From: JAALLB01 sp051009575
Lineage (GTDB): Bacteria; Pseudomonadota; Alphaproteobacteria; Rhizobiales; Rhizobiaceae
NCBI GenBank assembly: GCA_051009575.1
Contig: JBPCWL010000110.1
Span: 1 to 64,000 of the forward strand
DNA length: 64,000 bases
Reading direction: 5' to 3'
Every line of letters begins with the position of its first letter. Position 1 is the first letter of the stretch. Position numbers and translations under genes: made by a program. A model generated the notes under the pieces. The model was not told the origin of the DNA. It searched no databases and was given only the letters and a program-made list of their open reading frames with translations. Below, piece by piece: positions 1-7,055 of the stretch.

Positions 1-790
1 CCTCGGGGCTGCCGGTGCTTTCCTCCTTAATTACAGCGACATCAAATCCGTTGAGGTTGTCAGGTGGCGGAAGTGTAAAGCCATCTGGAACACGGATTCG
101 GTAACGATTGTCGGCTGGTTGGTTGTATCCGACACTTTGGACGGTCACAGTATCGTTAATTCTCATAGCCAATACGGCGGCAGGCAACTGCGGATCCCCA
201 TCCAGTGCAAAATCAGAAACCTCTGTTTGAGTTGAAATTGATGGTTGGCCGATTTCTCCGGTGATGAAATTTACGTCGAATGACATTAGGTCAAGCAGAT
301 CTGAATCCGTATGTAACGCGCCGAGCACAAGGCCAGAAGATGTCCAAGCCATGTGCAACTCATCTGCGTTTGCGCGCTGTTGTTCCAAGACTCTTGTTCG
401 AAGTCGGATAATCTCGCCATTACCGACACCCCAGGAAATCAACTGTATTCGACCACGTAAATTGGGTGGCGAGATTTCAGGCATCAATGACGCAGTTAAG
501 ATCTTGAAATTGGGGCTTCCAGCCAGTCCGTGTCCTGTCGCTACGGCAACCGGGCCGCTGGAACCTGTCTGTTTAAAATCCAACCGTGCGATCTGTAAAC
601 TCTTGTCCCAGACACTGACGGCGAGATTTGTACCTGCTGAAGCAGCGGTAACCGGATAGTCAGAACTGCAATCCAGCGCTATCGACCCCACATTTTCATG
701 ACGTGTTTCACTGTCGAAGTAAGAAGTATTCTGCGCCACTGCCATCGCGGGAATAAGAATTATCCAAGATGTTATCCAGAATATTCGCAT
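1..790 (-). CDS. Secreted protein of unknown function (C-terminus beyond the window)
   Basis: The minus strand is open from an ATG at 790 to the left edge, giving 263 codons with no stop. A second in-frame ATG lies at 796, but AAGGAGG ends only 1 nt before it and 7 nt before the ATG at 790, so 790 is preferred. The protein starts MRIFWITSWIILIPAMAVAQ, a clear Sec signal peptide with likely cleavage after AVA or AQ. The rest is a soluble, beta-rich-looking sequence with many Gly, Ser and Thr residues. I do not recognise a family. A periplasmic beta-propeller-like protein is conceivable, but this is only an impression. The real C-terminus lies outside the window. Confidence 0.75.
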   Translation of the reverse strand, partial: MRIFWITSWIILIPAMAVAQNTSYFDSETRHENVGSIALDCSSDYPVTAASAGTNLAVSVWDKSLQIARLDFKQTGSSGPVAVATGHGLAGSPNFKILTASLMPEISPPNLRGRIQLISWGVGNGEIIRLRTRVLEQQRANADELHMAWTSSGLVLGALHTDSDLLDLMSFDVNFITGEIGQPSISTQTEVSDFALDGDPQLPAAVLAMRINDTVTVQSVGYNQPADNRYRIRVPDGFTLPPPDNLNGFDVAVIKEESTGSPE

Positions 791-1193
791 GGCCATGCCT
801 CCTTGAACAATTACTATTCGCAAGCGTTGTTAAACAACTATGAGAATGTGCCTATGCGAAGAAATGATATCCTAATTTGCTTTTAACGCAAGATTTCGAG
901 GCCCGATCAGTACGGTTCTGCCGATGTGAACACCGGTTTGCAATTAAGATCAAACCTGATCCCAGCAAATTTTCACCCGAAAAAGTAGCTCTTCCGTACA
1001 TTGCGACGAATGCCAGCTTCGAGTCCAAGGTGGACATTGATTCTTTGTCGTAGGTTGAACACCTATGTTGAAACATTGCAAAGTACTGAACTTGTATTGA
1101 AACCGATTGAACCATTTCGACTATGGTTTCTTGGGCTGTCTAATTGGAGAAATCCGCTCGAGTAAATAGGTTTTTTTCAAATTTCAGAACAGA
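791..1193. other. 403-bp intergenic region without a convincing gene
   Basis: This stretch lies between the start of the secreted-protein gene and the stop of the LysR gene, both read leftwards. It should hold the promoter of the left-edge gene. A perfect short inverted repeat lies at 826-838. Short open frames exist on both strands (for example 852-1115 minus), but they lack a good ribosome-binding site and look like chance frames. I see no tRNA or structured RNA. Confidence 0.5.
826..838. promoter_or_regulatory. Inverted repeat GTTGTT-A-AACAAC
   Basis: Perfect 6-bp arms around one central base, 36-48 bp upstream of the start of the left-edge secreted-protein gene. The position suits an operator, but no cognate regulator can be named and short palindromes like this also arise by chance. 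Confidence 0.25.
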
Positions 1194-2066
1194 TCAAAAA
1201 TCCTTTTTAATGGTTTCGGCAATGTCAAAAAACGTCTTTATTATCTTTGCATCGCTACGGTCAGCCAGACAGGCTACGTGCGCAGTGGTGTAAATGTCAG
1301 CGTTTGAAATCCTAACTGCTGTAAGGTTTTCGTGCGCGGTGAATTCGATTTCGGAAACAACGCCAATCCCCAACCCCTGTTCCACTGCAGACCAGACTGC
1401 TTCCCTGCTTCCGATTTCCACAACGGTTTCATATTCGATGCCTGCGCCTCTCATAGCAGTCTCGAAGGCCAGTCTGGTTGTGGAACCTTTTTCTCGTTGC
1501 ACAAAGCGCTGGCCACGCAATTCTTCGATTGAAATCTCATTTTTGTTAGCAAACGGATGAGCGTTATTCACGAACACAACAACCGGGTGCCGACTGAAGG
1601 GAATTGCATAAATTGCCGGGTTGTCTGCAATGTGAGCGAGGACTGCAACATCTACTGTATAGTTAAGCAAATGTTCGACCATTTCCATTGAGTTCCCCAA
1701 TGTAACGGAGAGACTTATTCCTGGATAATGCCGATGAAACTGCGCCAGCATGGGAGTAGCGTGATATGGTCCAACGGCACCAACCCGGAGTAACCCGGTT
1801 TGCAATTCATTAAAATTAGCTAAAAGTTCGCGGGCTTCATCTTCGCGGGAGAAAATTCTCTGGCTGATTTTAAGTAACTCTTTTCCACAATCGGAAAGCA
1901 TGACCTTATGCCCCTGACGGTGAAAAAGGGTCACGCCGTATGCATCCTCCAAGGCTTTGATTTGTGTGGAAATTGTCGGTTGCCCAACGTTAATGGACCT
2001 GGCCGCAGCCGTAAATCCACCTTCAGTTGCCACCGCATGAAAGGATCTGAGTTGAGAATGTTGCAT
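1194..2066 (-). CDS. LysR-family transcriptional regulator of the phn-like cluster
   Basis: A 290-aa protein of normal LysR length. The N-terminal winged helix-turn-helix (about residues 1-60, with FTAAARSINVGQPTIST as the recognition region) is followed by a periplasmic-binding-protein-like effector domain from about residue 85. It resembles LysR proteins found beside 2-aminoethylphosphonate or phosphonate transport genes. The gene is divergent from the alcohol dehydrogenase-phnDCEE operon across a 130-bp gap, the usual arrangement for a LysR protein that controls its neighbour and itself. The inducer is unknown. It is inferred to be the compound imported by the PhnD-type system or a breakdown product. 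Confidence 0.88.
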   Translation of the reverse strand: MQHSQLRSFHAVATEGGFTAAARSINVGQPTISTQIKALEDAYGVTLFHRQGHKVMLSDCGKELLKISQRIFSREDEARELLANFNELQTGLLRVGAVGPYHATPMLAQFHRHYPGISLSVTLGNSMEMVEHLLNYTVDVAVLAHIADNPAIYAIPFSRHPVVVFVNNAHPFANKNEISIEELRGQRFVQREKGSTTRLAFETAMRGAGIEYETVVEIGSREAVWSAVEQGLGIGVVSEIEFTAHENLTAVRISNADIYTTAHVACLADRSDAKIIKTFFDIAETIKKDF

Positions 2067-2196
2067 TCATTTTTCCAATCATTTGTATTCTTTTTATGCA
2101 TTTGTCAGATGGTAGTTTGTGTGGAAGCATGAAGTCAACTCAGGCTGTCGATAAGGCTTGAGAAGAACACATACGGCGATAATAAGGGGTAAACCT
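2067..2196. promoter_or_regulatory. Divergent promoter region, LysR gene / dehydrogenase-phn operon
   Basis: A short AT-rich gap between divergent starts, rich in T-runs (for example around 2084-2103). This is where a LysR protein would be expected to bind a T-N11-A site. I could not pick one site over others by eye. No clear Pho box (paired CTGTCAT repeats) is visible, so phosphate-starvation control by PhoB is not supported here. Confidence 0.45.
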
Positions 2197-3297
2197 TTGT
2201 GGACTTACGATAATCCAGTCAACATTCAATTTGGTTCAGGGGCCTTTGCGCAGGTGGCAAAGGCAATCAACCAACGACCCTATTGTCTGGTTACCTACGG
2301 TGAAGCCTATTTTGATCAGTTATCTACCTTATTGTCGAAAAGCGCCGGAGAACCACAGTGCATAATAAACGATATTCAACCAAATCCTGACTTCATTCCA
2401 CTAAGGGTTTCCTGCAGAAATTTCGCCGACGTTGCTAGGTCTGATACTGTGATTGTAGCTTTGGGCGGAGGTTCGGTAATTGATACTGCCAAAGTCCTTG
2501 CTGCGAGTAATGGTGGATTTGATAATGTTCAGCACTTTCTTGAAACAAAGTCCGGCGAAGGCAAACTTTCCTCCCACCCGATCATCGCCATTCCCACCAC
2601 TGCAGGAACTGGCAGTGAAGTAACGCAATGGGCAACTGTTTGGGATGTGGAATCTCAAAGAAAGCACTCATTATCACGGCACTGTCACTATCCAGAAGTT
2701 GCGATTGTTGATCCTGATTTAACGCTTGGCATTCCTGAAGCTCTGACAGTTAGCACAGCGCTCGACGCGCTCTCTCATTCCCTTGAAAGTATCTGGAACC
2801 GCAACGGAAATCCTGTTTCAGCTAATCATGCGATTTTTGCCGCAAGCGAAATGATATATGCGTTACCATTATTGCTAGGAGACCTTGGCAATCTCGAGTT
2901 GAGAACCCGTGTTTCTCGTGCCAGTCTTTTTGCGGGCCTGGCATTTTCGAATACGAAAACGGCACTTGCACACTCTGTCTCCTATCCGATCACTCTTAAA
3001 TACAATGTAGTTCATGGGCTGGCATGTTCCTTCAGCCTGCCAATGATCATGGCCAGCGTGATTGGCGAAAACGCTGAATGTGACACAAATCTTTCGCGCA
3101 TCTTCGGTAAAGACCTGAATGAAGGCGTCAAGAAACTGGACAGGTTCTTAAAGGACTTGGGCGTTTCAACAAGTGCCGTTGACTACGGAGTTCAGAAAAA
3201 CGAATTACAGGATCTTTTAACTTCGGCACTGGAAGGTGAACGCGGTCTCAATTTCATTGGCACACAAGAACGAGTTTTGGAGAGTTTCACAATATGA
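2197..3297 (+). CDS. Iron-containing alcohol dehydrogenase (phosphonoacetaldehyde reductase-like)
   Basis: A 366-aa group III (Fe-dependent) alcohol dehydrogenase. The dinucleotide loop GGGSVID is at residues 90-96, and the metal ligands of the family appear at Asp190, His194, His259 and His273. The TTG at 2197 is chosen because AGGGGT lies 6 nt upstream and the family-like start WTYDNPV follows; an upstream TTG at 2158 would add 13 residues. The sequence resembles dehydrogenases linked to phosphonate metabolism that interconvert phosphonoacetaldehyde and 2-hydroxyethylphosphonate. Its place ahead of phnD fits such a role, but the substrate is inferred, and other small aldehydes or alcohols are possible. 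Confidence 0.82.
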   Translation: MWTYDNPVNIQFGSGAFAQVAKAINQRPYCLVTYGEAYFDQLSTLLSKSAGEPQCIINDIQPNPDFIPLRVSCRNFADVARSDTVIVALGGGSVIDTAKVLAASNGGFDNVQHFLETKSGEGKLSSHPIIAIPTTAGTGSEVTQWATVWDVESQRKHSLSRHCHYPEVAIVDPDLTLGIPEALTVSTALDALSHSLESIWNRNGNPVSANHAIFAASEMIYALPLLLGDLGNLELRTRVSRASLFAGLAFSNTKTALAHSVSYPITLKYNVVHGLACSFSLPMIMASVIGENAECDTNLSRIFGKDLNEGVKKLDRFLKDLGVSTSAVDYGVQKNELQDLLTSALEGERGLNFIGTQERVLESFTI

Positions 3298-3365
3298 ACG
3301 ACCGTTGAAAGACGATCAAATCAGCACAAGTGAGGAATGCTTGTATCAACCTGGGAGGACGTAAA

Positions 3366-4301
3366 ATGACTACGCAAACATCTATTAAAGTACACATTAA
3401 GCAGTTAGCTGCTGGAACAGCTATGGCATTCGCCATTGTATTTTCACCACAGGCTGTCACGAACGGACAGGCGGCAGAGTGTGAAAACCCCGACTCTTTG
3501 ACTTTCGCAATAATTCCAACTGAAGAAACCGTAGCAGAGCTGGAACTTTACAAGCCGGTTACAGACCGCATGGCAGAATTAACAGGCAAGAAAATTGAGT
3601 TTTTCATGCCCACCTCATATGCTTCTGTGGTTGAAGGCCTGCTTTCCGAGTTTGTAGACGTGGCCGTATTGGGACCGTATTCTTACGTCATTGCAAATGA
3701 CAAAGATAAAAACATCGAAGTATTTGCCACCTACGCGAAAAAACCAGGTTACCTCCAGGAGGAAGGACCTGGCTATAAGGGCGTTTTAGTCTCGAAAAAA
3801 GGTTCAGGTCTCAAGACAATTGAAGATCTTAAAGGTAAAACTGTCGGACTGACCGACCCGGGAAGCACTTCCGGCAATTTGGTGCCGCGCGTTGTTTTCT
3901 CAAAAGTTGTCAACATGGATATTGATGATTTCTTCGACAAGGCCGTTTACACAGGCTCACATGAGCTTTCTACGGTCGCTGTTCATCAAGGCAAAGTTGA
4001 TGCAGCATTTGTCGCTTCGCACCGGTTTGACAATGTGGTGGCCAAAGGCGAAGTGAAGTTGGAAGACTACAATGTCATCTGGTCATCTCCTGCCATTCCA
4101 CAGGATCCATTCGTCTACCGCAGTCCACTGTGTGAGGATATTAAGGCGAAAATTCGCGATACATTCCTGGGCCTGAAAGATGAGCCTGCTGCCAAAAAGT
4201 TTCTGGCAAACGTGAAATCTAATACATTCGTTGCCATGACTTCTGAAGATTACGACGTTATTCGTGATCTTAAAAAGGCAAAAGACGCAAAGAAAAATTA
4301 G
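3366..4301 (+). CDS. phnD: Phosphonate-type ABC transporter, periplasmic binding protein
   Basis: A 311-aa precursor with a signal peptide (cleavage near residue 37, after Gln-Ala-Ala). The start at 3366 has GGGAGGA just upstream; the longer frame from GTG 3330 is not needed. The PhnD-family phosphonate loop is visible as DPGSTSGN, with the oxyanion-binding Ser167-Thr168-Ser169-Gly170, and GPYSYV matches the second side of the pocket. The family binds phosphonates, phosphite or related oxyanions in the periplasm and hands them to PhnE. Homologues that bind other anions are known, so the ligand is not certain. A long hairpin follows the gene. Confidence 0.9.
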   Translation: MTTQTSIKVHIKQLAAGTAMAFAIVFSPQAVTNGQAAECENPDSLTFAIIPTEETVAELELYKPVTDRMAELTGKKIEFFMPTSYASVVEGLLSEFVDVAVLGPYSYVIANDKDKNIEVFATYAKKPGYLQEEGPGYKGVLVSKKGSGLKTIEDLKGKTVGLTDPGSTSGNLVPRVVFSKVVNMDIDDFFDKAVYTGSHELSTVAVHQGKVDAAFVASHRFDNVVAKGEVKLEDYNVIWSSPAIPQDPFVYRSPLCEDIKAKIRDTFLGLKDEPAAKKFLANVKSNTFVAMTSEDYDVIRDLKKAKDAKKN

Positions 4302-4309
4302 ACGCTTAC

Positions 4310-4364
4310 AAACCATACGCGAGTGTTTAACAATGCCCGCGTACTCGATTTCCTGATATGGTTT
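4310..4364 (+). promoter_or_regulatory. Two-tier hairpin between phnD and phnC
   Basis: The outer arms AAACCATA (4310-4317) and TATGGTTT (4357-4364) match perfectly. Inside them, CGAGT (4320-4324) pairs with ACTCG (4343-4347). No U-run follows, so this is unlikely to be a simple terminator. The position just after a binding-protein gene fits an mRNA-stabilising or partial-attenuation element that keeps phnD transcript above phnCEE. Confidence 0.5.
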
Positions 4365-4388
4365 CCCACATTTAAGAGGAGCCGAAAT

Positions 4389-5141
4389 ATGGCTATTCTT
4401 GAGGTTGAAGATTTACACGCAAAATATTCTTCAAGCGGCCCCGATATTTTAAAAGGGATCAGCTTCGAAGTTGAGGAAGATGACTTCTTCGCAATTATTG
4501 GCCCAAGTGGTGCCGGTAAATCTACGCTTATTCGTTGCATCAATCGCCTTCTTGAACCGACTTCCGGTTCAGTAAATTTGCGGGGAACCGAGGTTCTCAA
4601 ACTTTCCCAAAAGGAGTTGCGAAAATTGCGCCGCCACATAGGCATGATCTTTCAGGAGTTTAATCTGATTAATCGCATGTCGGTAATGGACAATGTTTTG
4701 TCAGGACGTCTTGGCTATGTCGGAAATTTTCGCAGTATTTTTAGAATGTTCTCCGATGTTGATATTCAACGCGCGCTGGAACTATTGGAGCGCGTTGGAT
4801 TACAGGATCATGTCGACAAGCGTGCGGATGAGCTCTCAGGGGGTCAAAGGCAGCGAGTGGGGATTGCTCGCGCGCTCATGCAAGAGCCAACTCTGTTACT
4901 GCTTGATGAACCGACTTCTGCTCTTGATCCGAAAATCTCCCGAGAAGTCATGGAACTTATCAAATCCATGGCAACCGAACTTAAAGTTCCGGTTTTGTGT
5001 AACATTCACGATGTGCAATTGGCCAAGGAAACTTGTAACAAGATCATTGGCCTTCAAGATGGGGTGAAGATGTTCGATGGCCCTACAGACTCACTTGCAG
5101 ATTCAAATCTGGAAGAAATTTATGCGATGGAAGTGTTATGA
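4389..5141 (+). CDS. phnC: Phosphonate-type ABC transporter, ATP-binding protein
   Basis: A 250-aa ABC ATPase. Walker A is GPSGAGKST at residues 38-46, the signature LSGGQRQR and Walker B LLLLDEP are intact, and the switch His lies in NIHDV. The start ATG at 4389 has AAGAGGAG just upstream; the GTG at 4323 would add 22 residues without a good site and would run through the hairpin. The extra loop between Walker A and the signature (FNLINRMSVMDNVLSG) is typical of PhnC. The stop overlaps the phnE start by 4 bp (ATGA), so translation is probably coupled. Confidence 0.93.
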   Translation: MAILEVEDLHAKYSSSGPDILKGISFEVEEDDFFAIIGPSGAGKSTLIRCINRLLEPTSGSVNLRGTEVLKLSQKELRKLRRHIGMIFQEFNLINRMSVMDNVLSGRLGYVGNFRSIFRMFSDVDIQRALELLERVGLQDHVDKRADELSGGQRQRVGIARALMQEPTLLLLDEPTSALDPKISREVMELIKSMATELKVPVLCNIHDVQLAKETCNKIIGLQDGVKMFDGPTDSLADSNLEEIYAMEVL

Positions 5142-5965
5142 GCGAGGTTGCTATTTCGAATAGTCCATTGACAGTTAAAGAAATCGTCGATCGCCGGAAT
5201 CAAAAACAACGTGTTATGTTCATGGTCTATCTAGGGTTATTCGCCCTGATTGCCTGGAGCATTCAGGCAACCGTAATCGAGGATACAGATTGGGAAAGGA
5301 TTGGTTCTTTCTCAAACGTGCTTGAATCAATTTCACGTTTCATTGGACTTGATATAGCTCTCATACCCGACCTGTTGATACCGGCGATCGAAACATTCAT
5401 GATTGCTTGCATTGGCACGCTTCTGGGCCTAATTATTTGCATTCCGGCAATCTGGTTCGGCGCGCTGAATGTTACGCCTTTCAAACCAATTACTTATCCG
5501 ATTGCTCGCATCGCCATGACGCTTAGTCGTTCAATTCATGAGATTGTTTGGGCATTGATTTTCGTTTCTGCGGTAGGCCTTGGCGCATTTGCAGGCATTT
5601 TGGCGATTGCAGCCCGATCGCTCGGTTTTATTGCCAAAATGTCTGCGGAAGCGGTTGAGAATATCGATCAAAAACCCGTTGAAGCCATGCGGGCTGTGGG
5701 AGCCAATAACCTCCAGATTATGCTCTATGCCATTCTCCCCCAGGTGCTTCCGGTCATTCTGGGAATTGTAATTTTTGAATGGGAAATAAATATTCGCCGT
5801 TCAGCAATTCTCGGATTGGTTGGGGCCGGCGGACTTGGTCTGGTATTCTTTAGGCAGATGCACACGTTCAACTATCCAGGTGTCACCACAGTTATTCTGG
5901 CAATTTTTTCACTCGTACTGGTAGGTGAAGTGACTTCACACTATTCCAGAAAAGCGCTTATCTGA
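5138..5965 (+). CDS. phnE: Phosphonate-type ABC transporter, permease 1
   Basis: A 275-aa inner-membrane protein with about six hydrophobic segments. The permease coupling loop is visible as EAVENIDQKPVEAMRAVGAN, followed by the PhnE-typical ending region with GLVGAGGLG. It overlaps phnC by 4 bp and the second permease by 1 bp (TGATG). Two separate PhnE genes are common in alphaproteobacterial phosphonate importers and probably form a heterodimer served by one PhnC. Confidence 0.92.
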   Translation: MSEVAISNSPLTVKEIVDRRNQKQRVMFMVYLGLFALIAWSIQATVIEDTDWERIGSFSNVLESISRFIGLDIALIPDLLIPAIETFMIACIGTLLGLIICIPAIWFGALNVTPFKPITYPIARIAMTLSRSIHEIVWALIFVSAVGLGAFAGILAIAARSLGFIAKMSAEAVENIDQKPVEAMRAVGANNLQIMLYAILPQVLPVILGIVIFEWEINIRRSAILGLVGAGGLGLVFFRQMHTFNYPGVTTVILAIFSLVLVGEVTSHYSRKALI

Positions 5966-6825
5966 TGGTAGAAATGTCAGCAAATGCTCGTTCAGAGGTG
6001 GCAACCGGTCTAGATGGGAAACGGCGGCGATGGAGCAGATTTAAATACCCGCAATCATTGTACATATATGGCGGCTTTCTTCTGATATTATCATTCATAG
6101 CTTATTCCATCCATTATCTTAATGTTCCGCTTTCGCGAATTTTGGGGATGTTTGGCCGCTTGGGAGATGTTCTGGCCAATCGCTATTATCCACCTGATAT
6201 GGACTATATCTACGATCTGGATTATTTTGGTGCCGTAATTGAAACCATCCAGATGGCTTACCTTGGGTCTTTGTTTGGCATTCTGCTTTCGGTAATTCTC
6301 GGTTGGTTCGCAGCTCACAATGTCAGCCCATCGCAGCGATTTATCTATCCTGTTGCTAGGGTAATTACCATGGGGTGCCGCTCGGTCCATGAACTTATCT
6401 GGGCAATCCTTTTTGTAACCATTCTTGGTTTTGGCATGTTGCCCGGTGTGCTTGCTCTGACAATGTTCTCTATTGGTTTTGCTGGAAAACTGTTCGCCGA
6501 AGAGATTGAAGCAATCGAGATGGGGCAGGTTGAAGCTATCCGCGCAATGGGTGGAAACCATTTACAGGTTTTCGTCTTCGGCGTCATTCCTCAAGTCCGA
6601 GTTGCACTGACAGGAATCGCAATCTACACATGGGATGTTGCATTTCGTGCAGCAACCGTTGTTGGTTTTGTTGGTGCGGGCGGAATGGGATGGTATCTAA
6701 AACGCAATGTTCAGCAGATAGAGACCAATCGAACCGCAGCTATCCTTTTATCGATCCTTGCATTGGTAATCATCTCGGAATTCATCTCCGCATGGGCTCG
6801 CAACAAGGTCGATAAGGCGAAATAG
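5965..6825 (+). CDS. phnE: Phosphonate-type ABC transporter, permease 2
   Basis: A 286-aa inner-membrane protein homologous to the preceding permease, with a basic cytoplasmic N-terminus (GKRRRWSRFK) and about six membrane segments. The coupling loop (EIEAIEMGQVEAIRAMGGN) and GFVGAGGMG match permease 1 position by position. The ATG overlaps the previous stop. A sampled line (6421-6480) has about 43% G+C, clearly below the following sulfatase gene. Confidence 0.92.
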   Translation: MVEMSANARSEVATGLDGKRRRWSRFKYPQSLYIYGGFLLILSFIAYSIHYLNVPLSRILGMFGRLGDVLANRYYPPDMDYIYDLDYFGAVIETIQMAYLGSLFGILLSVILGWFAAHNVSPSQRFIYPVARVITMGCRSVHELIWAILFVTILGFGMLPGVLALTMFSIGFAGKLFAEEIEAIEMGQVEAIRAMGGNHLQVFVFGVIPQVRVALTGIAIYTWDVAFRAATVVGFVGAGGMGWYLKRNVQQIETNRTAAILLSILALVIISEFISAWARNKVDKAK

Positions 6826-7055
6826 ACCATTCTGAAGAAAAACTTTTGCACCATGGTTCGCGCTAGTGGCAAACACGATATCATTTTGGACTGAATGAAT
6901 CACTTTGTCCGCATACTTGGCGTTCGCAAAACTGGACACCCGCCTCAGCTCACAACCAGCTTTTCAATCAGATTTTCTTTATCTCCGTCATTTCCCTATC
7001 GACAAATGAATGTCGATGATGAACTCTTGGTGCAGGCAATTCAGGAGCAGGTGGC
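6826..7055 (+). other. Gap between phnE and the sulfatase gene
   Basis: This 230-bp stretch has no gene, clear terminator or repeat. It separates a low-G+C block from a high-G+C gene. It could hold a separate sulfatase promoter, but no convincing -35/-10 pair was picked out. Confidence 0.4.

Noticed and set aside
261..659. Plus-strand 132-codon open frame
   Set aside because: It is antisense to the signal-peptide-bearing minus-strand gene, has no ribosome-binding site and no recognisable motif.
852..1115. Minus-strand 87-codon frame in the 403-bp gap
   Set aside because: No good ribosome-binding site, no motif and unusual composition; most likely a chance frame.
2067..2196. Pho box ahead of the phn operon
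   Set aside because: No pair of CTGTCAT-like repeats with the right spacing was found.
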